64,000 bases of DNA from Clostridiaceae bacterium 14S0207 (GTDB lineage: Bacteria > Bacillota > Clostridia > Clostridiales > Clostridiaceae). Every line of letters starts with the position of its first letter. Position 1 is the first letter of the stretch. The notes below the pieces were generated by a model. The model saw only the letters and a list, made by a program, of their open reading frames with translations, was not told where the DNA came from and made no database searches. The position numbers and the translations under genes are program-made. Location: positions 1,426,001 to 1,490,000 of the forward strand of contig CP026600.1 of assembly GCA_003288255.1 (NCBI GenBank), read 5' to 3'. Of this stretch, positions 8,075 through 17,669 are shown piece by piece.

Positions 8075-8671
8075 ATGAATATTTTATATACTATAGATGA
8101 TATTCTTTATATAAATATTACAAACAAATGTCCGTGTAACTGTGTATTTTGTATAAGACAAGAAGGGGATTCAGTAGAAAATAGTGGTAGTCTATGGCTT
8201 GAAAAAGAACCATCAGTAGAAGAAATTATAAATGAATTAAAAAAGGAAGACTTATCAAAGTATTCTCAAATAGTTTTTTGTGGATATGGAGAACCTTTAA
8301 TGAGAATTAATGAAGTTATTGATGTATGTAAATATATTAAATCTGTTAGTACTATAAAGTTAAGAATTAATACAAATGGTCTTTCAGATTTAATATATAA
8401 AAAAAGTACAGCTCCAATGTTAAAGGATGTAGTAGATTGTGTATCTATAAGTTTAAATGCACACTCTAAAGAGGAATACAATGAAATTTCAAAACCTATT
8501 TATGGACTAGAAGCTTTTGATTCGCTTTTAAGTTTTGCAAAGGAAGCAAAGGAAAACATAAAAGAAGTAAAGTTTTCTGTAGTTGATGTAATAACAGAGG
8601 ATCAAATCGAAAGATGTAAAGAAATAGCTAATAGTATGGGTATTCCACTAAGAGTAAGAAAGAAAAGTTAG
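8075..8671 (+). CDS. TatD-associated radical SAM protein
   Basis: A 198-aa short radical SAM protein of the TIGR04038 type. The CX3CX2C cluster motif lies in NKCPCNCVFCIRQ (about residues 17-29), followed by GSLWLEKEPSVEEI, which is specific to this family. A glycine-rich SAM segment FCGYGEPLMR follows at about residues 67-76. The family usually sits next to tatD, but no tatD is here. The substrate is unknown. The gene lies 20 bases after the ECF gene, probably in the same transcript. Confidence 0.85.
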   Translation: MNILYTIDDILYINITNKCPCNCVFCIRQEGDSVENSGSLWLEKEPSVEEIINELKKEDLSKYSQIVFCGYGEPLMRINEVIDVCKYIKSVSTIKLRINTNGLSDLIYKKSTAPMLKDVVDCVSISLNAHSKEEYNEISKPIYGLEAFDSLLSFAKEAKENIKEVKFSVVDVITEDQIERCKEIANSMGIPLRVRKKS

Positions 8672-8787
8672 TAACAAAACTTGCCACATATTTTATGTTT
8701 ATATATTTAATATATCTATAGTAGAAAATACATCTATAGAAAAAATGTATAAAAATTATAAATATTGTTAAAAATTCTACAAATTCA

Positions 8788-8836
8788 TTGACTTTTATTT
8801 TATTTAGTGTTATTTTCTAATTAAGAATAATTATTG
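8788..8836 (+). promoter_or_regulatory. Candidate promoter and PerR-like site before the AhpD-like gene
   Basis: A TTGACT at about 8790 is followed after 17 bases by TATTTT. Just downstream, 8822-8836 (TAAGAATAATTATTG) matches 10 of 14 fixed positions of the PerR box TTATAATNATTATAA. Both calls are from eye only. Confidence 0.3.
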
Positions 8837-8875
8837 AAAGAAAATTTTTAATATTAAATATTAGGGGGTAGCACA

Positions 8876-9226
8876 ATGAAAGATGTAAGACAAATGTTAA
8901 ATGAATTTACTCAAGGTTTAACTGATTTAGGTCAAACTAATGAAAATCATGTAGGAGCTTTCATGAACCTTTTAGGTACTACATATGCAGAAGGAAGTTT
9001 AACAACTAAAACTAAAGAATTAATAAGTGTTGCTGTTTCTGCATATAATCGTTGTGAGTACTGTATAGTATTCCATACTTACAAAGCTTTAGAAGCAGGA
9101 GCTACTAGAGAAGAAATACTTGAAGCTGCAATGGTTGCAGTAGCATTTGGTGGTGGCCCAAGTATGGCTTACACAGTTACATTATTAAAAGCTTCACTTG
9201 ATGAATTTGAAAAGGACTTCAAATAA
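8876..9226 (+). CDS. Carboxymuconolactone decarboxylase (AhpD-like) family protein
   Basis: A 116-aa all-helical CMD-domain protein. The redox motif C60-X2-C63-X3-H67 (RCEYCIVFH) is intact. In AhpD-type proteins it forms a disulfide/thiol pair that reacts with lipoamide and passes electrons to peroxiredoxins. A true gamma-carboxymuconolactone decarboxylase would not need this motif. The next two genes supply a lipoyl-domain dihydrolipoamide dehydrogenase and lipoate ligase, which supports a thiol-redox role. The GGGGG ribosome site in front of the ATG is strong. Confidence 0.85.
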   Translation: MKDVRQMLNEFTQGLTDLGQTNENHVGAFMNLLGTTYAEGSLTTKTKELISVAVSAYNRCEYCIVFHTYKALEAGATREEILEAAMVAVAFGGGPSMAYTVTLLKASLDEFEKDFK

Positions 9227-9247
9227 GTTGAATTTAAAATAAATAAA

Positions 9248-9276
9248 AACCCTGGGTATGTAATTGCTCAGGGTAT
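9248..9276 (+). terminator. Weak hairpin between the AhpD-like and Lpd genes
   Basis: ACCCTGGG pairs with CTCAGGGT (7 of 8) around a 10-base loop. It is followed by ATTATTATAT instead of a U-run, so partial termination or attenuation is more likely than a full stop. Confidence 0.4.
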
Positions 9277-9299
9277 TATTATATCTAGGAGGTTGCTTT

Positions 9300-11006
9300 A
9301 TGGAAATTAAATTAGAATCTTTATTAGGAAATAAAAAAACTGCAAGGATTGGAAAAATAAATGTAAAAGTAGGAGATGTTATAAATACTAATGATGTACT
9401 TATGCAGATAGAAAGTCAAAAGGGTAATTCACCTTTCAAAGCTAAAGCTTCTTATAAAATTGAGGAAATAAAAGTAGAAGAAGGACAAGAAGTATTAGTT
9501 GGACAAGTTTTGTTTATAGTATCTGGTGAAGAGAAAAATAATAAAAATAATTCACAAAAACCTGTTATGGATTACTTTGGTAGTCTATTAAAAGGAAAGA
9601 AAGAAACTGTTAATTGCGACATGATAATTATTGGAGCTGGTCCTGGAGGATATGTGGCATCCATCTATGCAGCAAAAAATGGATTAAATACAGTTTTAAT
9701 TGAAAGAGAAAACCTAGGTGGTACATGCTTAAATATAGGTTGTATTCCAACTAAAACTTTTATAAAATCTTCTGAAATATTCCATAATACATTAAATGCT
9801 GAGGAATTTGGTATTTTATGTGATACTCCAGAGGTAGATATGAAAAAGGTTGTAAAGAGAAAAGAAGGTATCATTAATAATTTAGTTTCTGGTATTGATT
9901 ATCTTTTAAAGAAAAATCATGTTAGATTAATTAAAGGAGAAGCTTCCTTTAAAGATGAAAAAACTATAGTTGTTAAAAAAGGTAAGGATGAGTATACAAT
10001 AAATGCTAAAAATATAATAATAGCTACTGGTTCTAAAATGATTAATAGAAACATAAAGGGTTATGATCTTCCTTTTGTTTTAAATAGTACAACAGCCCTT
10101 AGTTATACTAAAAAACCTAAATCTATAACTGTACTTGGTGGTGGAGTTATTGGTATGGAATTTGCTTTTATTTATTCAAATTTTGGAGTAAAGGTAAATT
10201 TGGTTTCTCATGGTAAACGTATTTTAAAAACTATGGATTCCGATATTTCAGAAGAAATTACAGCTATTGCAAAAGAAAAAGGCATAAATGTGTTTACTAG
10301 TTCTAGTGTGAAGAGAGTTGAAAAAACTGAAAATGGTGAAGCATTAGTTGTATTTGAAAAGGATGGAGAAGAAAAATATCTAGTTTCAGAAAATGTTTTA
10401 ATAGCACCAGGTAGAGAACCGAACATAGATGGTTTAAATTTAGATAAAACAAAGGTTGAATTAAATGAAGGTGGCTCTGGAATAAAGGTTGATGATTATC
10501 TTAAAACAAATGTAGAGGGAATTTACGCAATTGGTGATGTAACAAATAAGTATCAATTGGCTCATGTGGCATCTCATCAAGGAATAGTGGCAGTAGATAA
10601 TATTTTAAATAAAAATAGAAAAATGGATTATAATTTTGTACCTGATATAGTGTTTACTACTCCTGAAATAGCCTGTGTTGGAATGGGAGAAGATGCTGCT
10701 AAAGAAAAAGGATTAAATATAAAGGTAAGTAAGTTCCCATTCTCTGCTAATGGTAAGGCATTAACTATGGGTGAAGAGAAAGGATTTATTAAATTAATAA
10801 AGGATATAGACGAAGGTAAAATAATAGGTGCTTCTTTAATAGGTCCAGATGCATCGACTCTTATAGCTTCTTTAACTTTAATAATTAAAAATAATATACA
10901 AGAAAAAGATGTTATAGAAACAATTTTTGCTCATCCGACTACAGGAGAAGTCATTCATGAAGCAGCTTTAGGATTAGGAATAGGAGCAATACATTATCAT
11001 GAATAA
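9300..11006 (+). CDS. lpdA: Dihydrolipoamide dehydrogenase with N-terminal lipoyl domain
   Basis: A 568-aa fusion. Residues 1-80 form a biotinyl/lipoyl-like domain, with the candidate modified lysine K41 in QIESQKGN. After a short linker, residues 105-568 are a full E3 flavoprotein. It has the FAD GAGPGGYVA motif, the redox disulfide C143/C148 in GGTCLNIGCIPTK, the NAD motif GGGVIGMEFA and the C-terminal active-site AHPTTGEVIHEAA. It would reoxidise dihydrolipoamide with NAD+, or run in reverse. I start it at ATG 9300, behind AGGAGG; a longer in-frame start at 9264 lies inside the hairpin. It overlaps the lipoate ligase gene by 8 bases. Confidence 0.92.
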   Translation: MEIKLESLLGNKKTARIGKINVKVGDVINTNDVLMQIESQKGNSPFKAKASYKIEEIKVEEGQEVLVGQVLFIVSGEEKNNKNNSQKPVMDYFGSLLKGKKETVNCDMIIIGAGPGGYVASIYAAKNGLNTVLIERENLGGTCLNIGCIPTKTFIKSSEIFHNTLNAEEFGILCDTPEVDMKKVVKRKEGIINNLVSGIDYLLKKNHVRLIKGEASFKDEKTIVVKKGKDEYTINAKNIIIATGSKMINRNIKGYDLPFVLNSTTALSYTKKPKSITVLGGGVIGMEFAFIYSNFGVKVNLVSHGKRILKTMDSDISEEITAIAKEKGINVFTSSSVKRVEKTENGEALVVFEKDGEEKYLVSENVLIAPGREPNIDGLNLDKTKVELNEGGSGIKVDDYLKTNVEGIYAIGDVTNKYQLAHVASHQGIVAVDNILNKNRKMDYNFVPDIVFTTPEIACVGMGEDAAKEKGLNIKVSKFPFSANGKALTMGEEKGFIKLIKDIDEGKIIGASLIGPDASTLIASLTLIIKNNIQEKDVIETIFAHPTTGEVIHEAALGLGIGAIHYHE

Positions 11007-11919
11007 AATTGTAATTTCTAAAGAAGTTAATCCTTATTATAATCTTGCTCTTGAAGAAGAGTTATTTGAAAATGTTAAAGAAGATGAAATGATTTTATAT
11101 CTTTGGCAAAATGAAAAAACTATTGTTATAGGAAGAAATCAAAATCCATATGTAGAATGTGATATTGATGCAATAGAGAAAGATAATATAAGTTTAGCAA
11201 GAAGACTTTCAGGTGGTGGCACTGTTTACCACGATTTAGGTAATTTAAATTTTACCTTTATAACAAGCAAAAATAATGAAAACTTAAATAAGCAATTAAA
11301 AGTCATTAAAAAGTCTCTTGAAATGTTTAATCTTTCTGTGGAGTTTTCAGGAAGAAATGATTTACTATCTGATGGAAAAAAGTTCTCAGGACATGCCTTT
11401 TATGAAGAAAACAATTCATACTATCATCATGGGACTTTAATGGTGGATGTTGATATTACTATGTTACAAAAATTTTTAAAACCTTCAAAGTTAAAATTAC
11501 AGTCTAAAGGTATTAAATCAGTAAAAAGCAGGGTTATAAATCTTAAGGATAAAGTTCCTAATATAACTATAGATAGTTTAATAGATGCATTAAAGGAATC
11601 TTTTAAAATTGTTTATGGTAATGTTAAAGAAGAAAGTATTTTAAATAAGGACTGTTATTCTCCGAGATATATAGATAAATATAGTTGTAAAAAGTGGATA
11701 TATGGTGAAAGTCCAAAGTATACTATTAATTTGGAACAGACTTTAAACATAGGAAATATCCAAGTTTTATTAGATGTAGAATCAGGGATAATAAATAATG
11801 TAAAAATATATTCAGATACTTTATTAAATATAAACTTTGAAGATATAGAAAATAAACTTATTCATAAAGAATTTGATAGAAATAAAATCACAAAATTTTT
11901 AAAAGATCAACTTAATTAG
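10999..11919 (+). CDS. lplA: Lipoate-protein ligase A
   Basis: A 306-aa ligase. It has the fold's start NPYYNLALEEELF, the motif RRLSGGGTVYHDLGNLNFTF (about residues 69-88) and the lysine segment SKGIKSVKSRV (about residues 171-181). The smaller C-terminal accessory domain follows. It activates free lipoate with ATP and attaches it to a lysine of lipoyl domains. The gene starts inside the end of lpdA, so the likely client is the lipoyl domain of that protein. No other lipoyl protein (E2 or GcvH) is encoded in this window. Confidence 0.92.
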   Translation: MNKIVISKEVNPYYNLALEEELFENVKEDEMILYLWQNEKTIVIGRNQNPYVECDIDAIEKDNISLARRLSGGGTVYHDLGNLNFTFITSKNNENLNKQLKVIKKSLEMFNLSVEFSGRNDLLSDGKKFSGHAFYEENNSYYHHGTLMVDVDITMLQKFLKPSKLKLQSKGIKSVKSRVINLKDKVPNITIDSLIDALKESFKIVYGNVKEESILNKDCYSPRYIDKYSCKKWIYGESPKYTINLEQTLNIGNIQVLLDVESGIINNVKIYSDTLLNINFEDIENKLIHKEFDRNKITKFLKDQLN

Positions 11920-11934
11920 TGAATTCATGTATTC

Positions 11935-11977
11935 AAATTAAACTAAAGAAGGTATCTCTCCTTCTTTAGTTTAATTT
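11935..11977. terminator. Bidirectional terminator between lplA and the antiporter
   Basis: A perfect 18-bp stem pairs 11935-11952 with 11960-11977 around TATCTCT, with A-rich and T-rich arms that can serve both converging genes. Confidence 0.9.
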
Positions 11978-13447
11978 ATAAAATTCGTTTTTAACATCTA
12001 AAAAATCATCAAGGGTCTTAGAAATAAGTATTAATTTATCTCCAGATTTTATAGTAGTATCACCTTTAGGAATTATATATTGATTAGTTCTTTCTATAAG
12101 TATTATTAAAACATTTTGTGGAATATTTAAATCTAATATTTTCATACCACAAATATTAGACTCTTCCTTAATAGTAATTTCGAATAATTTGTTTTTTATA
12201 TTATTATCTTCTAAATACTTATAATGTAAAAAATAATTTTCTTTATGATCTTCTGTTAAATGCAATTTTTTTGCTAGTATTGGTAGAAATGTTCCTTGAA
12301 TTAAAATAGAAAATACACATATATAAAATACAATATTAAATATATCGCTAGCTATATTAAGTCCAGCAATAAGAGGGTATGTTGCAAATACTATAGGTGC
12401 ACCACCTCTTAAACCAACAAATGATATAAATAATTTTTCTTTTGTAGAATATTTGGATTTATAGAGTAGTAAAAATACCACTATAGGTCTAATAAGGAGA
12501 ATCATACCTACTGCAATCAATGTTCCAATGGATAAAATATTAAATATTCGTTTAGGAAAAACAAGTAAACCTAAGGTAACAAATAGTATAATTTGCATAA
12601 GCCAGGAACATCCATCGTAAAACCGTATTATAGTATTCTTAGAAATTATATTACTATTTCCAATTATAATTGCAGCAATATAAATGGATAAGAAACCATT
12701 TCCACCTATATATTCTGATAGGGAAAATATTAAAAATGCTAAAGCAATAGTTAAGATTGGATATAGTCCTTGGATATCTAGATTTATCTTATTTAATATT
12801 TTTACACTTAATTTTCCTAAAAGATATCCTAATAAACAACCTATAACTAATTGATTAATAAGCATAAAAACATAACTTATAATATTTGAATTAGGAGAAG
12901 TTATTAAATCTAAAAAAAGAATTGTTAATATACATGCCATTGGATCATTGCTACCACTTTCTAATTCTAAAAGTGGTGCCAGATCACCTTTTAAATTTAA
13001 ATCCTTTGATCTTAATATAGAAAATACTGAAGCAGCATCTGTAGATGAGACTATTGAACCTATTAATATACTTTCTAATATTGTAAAATCTGAAATATAA
13101 AATATAAAAATACCAGTAAGAATAGCTGTTAAAAACACGCCTACTGTAGCTAAAAGACTGGCCGACTTAAGGACAGGTTTTATTTGAGAATATTTAGTTT
13201 CTAATCCTCCATGAAATAGAATGAAATTTAAAGCTATAGTTCCTACAAATTGAGCAATATGAGGATCATCAAAGTATATTTTACCTACTCCATCACATCC
13301 TGCAATCATTCCTATACCTAAAAATAATATTAAAGTAGGAATACCTATCTTATACATAACCTTACTAAAGACAGTACTAAGGAATATTAAAATAGATATA
13401 ATAAATATTATTTTCTCGGGACTAATACAATTATTGTATATTATCAT
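11966..13447 (-). CDS. K+(Na+)/H+ antiporter, CPA1 family with TrkA-C domain
   Basis: A 493-aa protein. About 12 transmembrane helices carry the exchanger core, including GSIVSSTDAASVFSILRSK (about residues 131-149) and ESGSNDPMA (about residues 164-172), the Asp-containing ion-site motif of NhaP/CvrA-type proteins. The last 75 residues or so are a TrkA-C (RCK_C) domain, which normally gates by ligand. This layout fits the K+/H+ antiporters of the NhaP2 type. The start is preceded on its strand by AGGAGTG. It overlaps the terminator shared with lplA. Confidence 0.88.
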   Translation of the reverse strand: MIIYNNCISPEKIIFIISILIFLSTVFSKVMYKIGIPTLILFLGIGMIAGCDGVGKIYFDDPHIAQFVGTIALNFILFHGGLETKYSQIKPVLKSASLLATVGVFLTAILTGIFIFYISDFTILESILIGSIVSSTDAASVFSILRSKDLNLKGDLAPLLELESGSNDPMACILTILFLDLITSPNSNIISYVFMLINQLVIGCLLGYLLGKLSVKILNKINLDIQGLYPILTIALAFLIFSLSEYIGGNGFLSIYIAAIIIGNSNIISKNTIIRFYDGCSWLMQIILFVTLGLLVFPKRIFNILSIGTLIAVGMILLIRPIVVFLLLYKSKYSTKEKLFISFVGLRGGAPIVFATYPLIAGLNIASDIFNIVFYICVFSILIQGTFLPILAKKLHLTEDHKENYFLHYKYLEDNNIKNKLFEITIKEESNICGMKILDLNIPQNVLIILIERTNQYIIPKGDTTIKSGDKLILISKTLDDFLDVKNEFYKLN

Positions 13448-13647
13448 TTATGACATATCACTCCTTTATATGTCCATATCTATATTATAACATATATGTT
13501 ATATATTATATTTGAAATTTTTTTAAAAGCATTATTAATAGGCTTAATGTAGTAAGATAATATTATTTTGTAAAATAGTTTTAATTAATGTATAGTATAA
13601 TAAGTACTTTGTTTTATAGTGCAAATATTTTTAAGGAGAAGATTAGT

Positions 13648-16080
13648 TTGATAGATAAGGCAAAGAAAATTTTAGAAAAACATTATGGGTATAAAAGTTT
13701 TAGACCTGGTCAAGAAGAAGTAATAAGCAATATTTTAGGTTTTAAAGATATTTTAGCCATAATGCCAACTGGTGGTGGAAAATCTATTTGTTATCAGATA
13801 CCAGCTTTACTCTTAGATGGTGTAACTATCGTAATTTCTCCACTTATATCACTTATGAAAGATCAAGTAGATGATATAAGATCTATGGGAATTAAAGCTG
13901 CGTACATAAATAGTTCCTTATCAGATTCTGAGTTTAATGAAATTTTAAGTGGACTAGAAAATAATATATATAAAATAATTTATATAGCACCAGAAAGACT
14001 TCAATCATTTGAATTCTTAAATATAATAGAAAAGATAAATATTTCTCAAATAGCTATTGATGAAGCTCATTGTGTTTCTCAATGGGGTCATGACTTTAGG
14101 GTAAGTTATAGAAAAATAGTAAATTTTATAAGAAGTTTAAGCAATAGACCTATAGTGTCAGCATTTACTGCTACAGCTTCAAAGGAAGTTCGTTTAGATA
14201 TAGTAAATCTTCTGAATTTAAATAATCCTAAGGTTTTTATTACAGGTTTTGATAGAGAAAATCTTAGTATTAATATAATAAAGAATGAAAATAAAAAATC
14301 TTATTTGCTAAATTATATAGAGGATAATAAAGAACAGTCTGGAATAATTTATGCTGCTACTAGAAAAGAAGTTGATAATATATATGAAGGATTAAAAAAA
14401 CGAGGATACAATATAGGAAGATATCATGCTGGATTAAATGATAATGAAAGAACTTTAAATCAAGAAGAATTTATTCATGATAGGATTCCTTTAATGGTGG
14501 CTACAAATGCTTTTGGAATGGGTATAGATAAACCTAATATTAGATTTGTTATACATTATAATATTCCTCAAAATATAGAAGCATATTATCAAGAAATAGG
14601 TAGAGCGGGAAGAGATGGAGAAAAAAGTGAATGTATATTATTATTTTCCCCTTCTGATATTCATATTCAAAAGTATTTAATAGAAATTAGTAGTGAAAAT
14701 CCTGAAAGAAAAAATAATCAATATAAAAAGCTTCAACAAATGGTGGATTTTGTATATAGTAATGATTGCTATAGAAAGTTTTTATTAAACTATTTTGGAG
14801 AGGAATTTAATGAAAACTGCAATAATTGTAGTAACTGTTTAAATGAAGGAGATATAGTAGATAGAACCATAGATGCTCAAAAGATATTATCATGTATATG
14901 TAGAATGAAAAAACACTTTGGAATAACTATGCTTATAGATGTATTAAGAGGATCTAAAAATAAAAAGGTTCTTAGTTTGAATTTTAATGAATTATCAACT
15001 TATGGACTTATGAGAGAATACTCTGCAGAAAGTTTAAGAAACTTTATTAATACATTGATATCTCATAATTATATAACTTTAATAGAAGGAACCTATCCTG
15101 TTTTAGCACTAAATGAGAATTCTGTAAAGGTTTTAAAGTCACAGGAGAAAGTTGAATTTAAAGAATTTAAAATACAAAGAAAGATTACAGATACAAGTGA
15201 ATTATTTAATCTATTAAAGAATTTAAGACATGATATAGCTGAAAGTGAACATGTACCTCCTTATATGATTTTTGGTGATGGAACTTTAAGAGAAATGAGT
15301 TGTAAATATCCTATTAATAAGGAAGCTATGTTAGATATATCTGGTGTTGGTGAAATTAAATACGAAAAATATGGACAAAAATTTGAAGAATTAATCAAAC
15401 AATATGTTAAGGATAATAATATAAAAGTTAATTTTAAGCCGGAGATACAGGAGAAAGCAACATTAGATACTTTTAATGTGAATTCGGATTTAAAATTATT
15501 AGAGGAACTTTTAGTTTTAAGGAAAAAATTCGCAAGAAAAGAACATACAATTCCAAGAATGATAGTATCTAAAAATTCATTAAAAGAAATAAGTGGACGT
15601 TATCCATGTACCGTTGATGAACTTAAAGATATTTCTGGTATCGGTCCTAAGAAAATCGAAAAATATGGAGATGAAATCTTAGAAATAGTAAATAATTATA
15701 TTACTGAAAATAATATTAATAGGGTTTGGACTGAAAAAAACAAATTAAAAGTAATTATAGATGGTGAGAATAGAAAGAATGAAGATATAGCTATAGATAT
15801 GTTAAAGGACGGAAAAGATTTAGAAAATATTTCTGAAGAAATTGAAGTAGGTGTATCTACTATATTAGGATATGTTACAGATTATATTGTAGAAAAAGGA
15901 GAATTAGATTTTAAATTAGATATTGACTATTTATATTCTCCAGAGGACGAGGAAGCTATAATTAAAGTCTGTGAAAAGGATGGATATGATAAAATAAGCA
16001 AAGTAAAAAAAGAACTTCCTGATACTATAAGTTATGAATCAATAAGAGCAGTTATATTAAAAAAATATTTCTTATTATAG
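13648..16080 (+). CDS. recQ: ATP-dependent DNA helicase RecQ with two HRDC domains
   Basis: An 810-aa 3'-5' DNA helicase. It has the Q/motif I region YGYKSFRPGQEEV and MPTGGGKS, DEAH as IDEAHCVSQWGHDFR, the C-terminal helicase motifs GRYHAGLND and YQEIGRAGRDG, and a four-cysteine zinc site ending CNNCSNC (about residues 373-398). Two HRDC domains follow (about 522-590 and 616-690), each with an ISGxGxxKxEKYG helix-hairpin, then a C-terminal helix-turn-helix (about 711-810). I start at TTG 13648, behind AAGGAGAAG; an ATG at 13588 in frame has no site. It acts in recombination and repair at stalled forks. Confidence 0.92.
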   Translation: MIDKAKKILEKHYGYKSFRPGQEEVISNILGFKDILAIMPTGGGKSICYQIPALLLDGVTIVISPLISLMKDQVDDIRSMGIKAAYINSSLSDSEFNEILSGLENNIYKIIYIAPERLQSFEFLNIIEKINISQIAIDEAHCVSQWGHDFRVSYRKIVNFIRSLSNRPIVSAFTATASKEVRLDIVNLLNLNNPKVFITGFDRENLSINIIKNENKKSYLLNYIEDNKEQSGIIYAATRKEVDNIYEGLKKRGYNIGRYHAGLNDNERTLNQEEFIHDRIPLMVATNAFGMGIDKPNIRFVIHYNIPQNIEAYYQEIGRAGRDGEKSECILLFSPSDIHIQKYLIEISSENPERKNNQYKKLQQMVDFVYSNDCYRKFLLNYFGEEFNENCNNCSNCLNEGDIVDRTIDAQKILSCICRMKKHFGITMLIDVLRGSKNKKVLSLNFNELSTYGLMREYSAESLRNFINTLISHNYITLIEGTYPVLALNENSVKVLKSQEKVEFKEFKIQRKITDTSELFNLLKNLRHDIAESEHVPPYMIFGDGTLREMSCKYPINKEAMLDISGVGEIKYEKYGQKFEELIKQYVKDNNIKVNFKPEIQEKATLDTFNVNSDLKLLEELLVLRKKFARKEHTIPRMIVSKNSLKEISGRYPCTVDELKDISGIGPKKIEKYGDEILEIVNNYITENNINRVWTEKNKLKVIIDGENRKNEDIAIDMLKDGKDLENISEEIEVGVSTILGYVTDYIVEKGELDFKLDIDYLYSPEDEEAIIKVCEKDGYDKISKVKKELPDTISYESIRAVILKKYFLL

Positions 16081-16108
16081 ACGATTATTAAAAATAATAT
16101 AAGCTTAG

Positions 16109-16140
16109 AAAAATCAATGTTTAGTGCATTGATTTTTTAT
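16109..16140 (+). terminator. Terminator of recQ
   Basis: An 11-bp stem pairs 16109-16119 (AAAAATCAATG) with 16127-16137, loop TTTAGTG, ending in a T-run. Confidence 0.85.
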
Positions 16141-16275
16141 TTTTCTGAGATAAAAAGCATTAATAGAATTATTATAAATTTTCAAAATAATTTTAAAATA
16201 CTACTAGATGAATTTAAATTATTGGTATATACTATATGAGAAGACAGATATTTTTTATACAAGGGGGAGATTATC

Positions 16276-17514
16276 TTGAGTAGAATTGCATTCTTGGGCG
16301 GATTATTAATAGATTGTACAGGTAAAGAACCTATAGAAAATTCTCTATTAATAGTTAATGATAAAAAAATTGAATATGTTGGACCTATGAAGGACATAGA
16401 GGGAGAATGTGAAAAGATAGATATCACTGGTAAAACTATTATGCCAGGATTAATTGATACACATCTTCATTTTAGTGGAAATAGAACAGACAATGATTCA
16501 GATTGGGTTTTAGAGCCAGTTACTCAAAAAACAATTGTTGCTGTAGCACAAGCTCGTGAAGCTTTAGAACATGGTCTAACTTCAGTTGGTGAAATTTCTA
16601 GATCTGGAATAGACCTTCGTAATATGATCGAAGAAGGAATTATACCAGGACCTCGTATAGTTACATCAGGATTAGGTTTCTGTAGAACAGCAGGTCACGG
16701 GGATTCTCACAAACTTCCTTTAGAATATAACAATGCATCACATCCTTGGGCTGAAAGAGTAGATGGTCCTTGGGAACTTCGCAAAGCTGTTAGAAAAAGA
16801 CTTCGTGAAAATCCAGATGCAATAAAAATTTGGTCAACTGGTGGAGGAATATGGCGTCATGATGCAAAAGCAGCTCCTCACTATTGTATGGAAGAGATAC
16901 AAGCTGTTGTAGATGAAGCAAATATGGTAGGACTACCTGTATGGTCACATGCTGAAGGATATGAAGGAGCTCTTGATTCTTGTAAGGCAGGAGTATCTGC
17001 AATTATTCATGGTCAAGAATTAAATGAAGAATGTTTAGAAATAATGAAAGAAAAAGACATTACTTTCTGTCCAACTCTTCAATTCTTCTATGAATGGTTT
17101 ACAGTATATGAACCACCATATAGACCAATTCATGATAAATATCCTGGAAAAACAACTGCTGAAAAGGAATTAAACCGTATTGTAGACAATCTTCAAAATG
17201 CTAATAAAAAAGGTATTAGAATTACAGTTGGTTCAGATTCATTCTGTAGTAGTTTAACACCTTATGGCAAATATGCTATAACAGAAATGTACACTCTTAA
17301 TAAATCAGGATTAACAGAAATGGAAACACTTTTAGCAGCAACTAAAAATGGTGCTGAAATGCTTAGAATAGATGAAATAACTGGTACCCTTGAAGAAGGA
17401 AAATTTGCAGATATTATAGTTCTTCAAGAAAATCCTCTTAAAGATATCCATAATGTAAATACAGACGGAATGGACATTATAATGAAAGAAGGAACTTTTA
17501 TTAAAAGAAAATAA
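16276..17514 (+). CDS. Metal-dependent amidohydrolase (imidazolonepropionase/prolidase-like)
   Basis: A 412-aa TIM-barrel hydrolase of the amidohydrolase superfamily (subgroup near Xaa-Pro dipeptidase/ochratoxinase). It has metal ligands HLH in PGLIDTHLHFSG (about 56-67), the bridging lysine in DAIKIWSTGG (about 180-189), histidines in SHAEG (about 226) and IIHGQEL (about 250), and the aspartate in TVGSDSF (about 318). Members cleave cyclic amides or X-Pro-type dipeptides. Release of proline would suit an organism with proline reductase, but this is a guess. It starts at TTG behind GGGGGAGA, with a terminator downstream. Confidence 0.82.
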   Translation: MSRIAFLGGLLIDCTGKEPIENSLLIVNDKKIEYVGPMKDIEGECEKIDITGKTIMPGLIDTHLHFSGNRTDNDSDWVLEPVTQKTIVAVAQAREALEHGLTSVGEISRSGIDLRNMIEEGIIPGPRIVTSGLGFCRTAGHGDSHKLPLEYNNASHPWAERVDGPWELRKAVRKRLRENPDAIKIWSTGGGIWRHDAKAAPHYCMEEIQAVVDEANMVGLPVWSHAEGYEGALDSCKAGVSAIIHGQELNEECLEIMKEKDITFCPTLQFFYEWFTVYEPPYRPIHDKYPGKTTAEKELNRIVDNLQNANKKGIRITVGSDSFCSSLTPYGKYAITEMYTLNKSGLTEMETLLAATKNGAEMLRIDEITGTLEEGKFADIIVLQENPLKDIHNVNTDGMDIIMKEGTFIKRK

Positions 17515-17528
17515 TTTATAGCGAGTCT

Positions 17529-17562
17529 AACAACGGCATTATATAGTAATGTCGTTGTTTTT
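17529..17562 (+). terminator. Terminator after the amidohydrolase gene
   Basis: CAACGGCATTA pairs with TAATGTCGTTG (one G-U) around a short loop and is followed by TTTTTA. Confidence 0.8.
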
Positions 17563-17669
17563 ATGTGTAAAGTTATAGTTGTTTTCTGAGAACAACAAAC
17601 TTTTTATTAACTTTTTGCAAAATGTAGTTTATAATAACTTGGTAAATATATTATAGGGGGAGTCAATTA

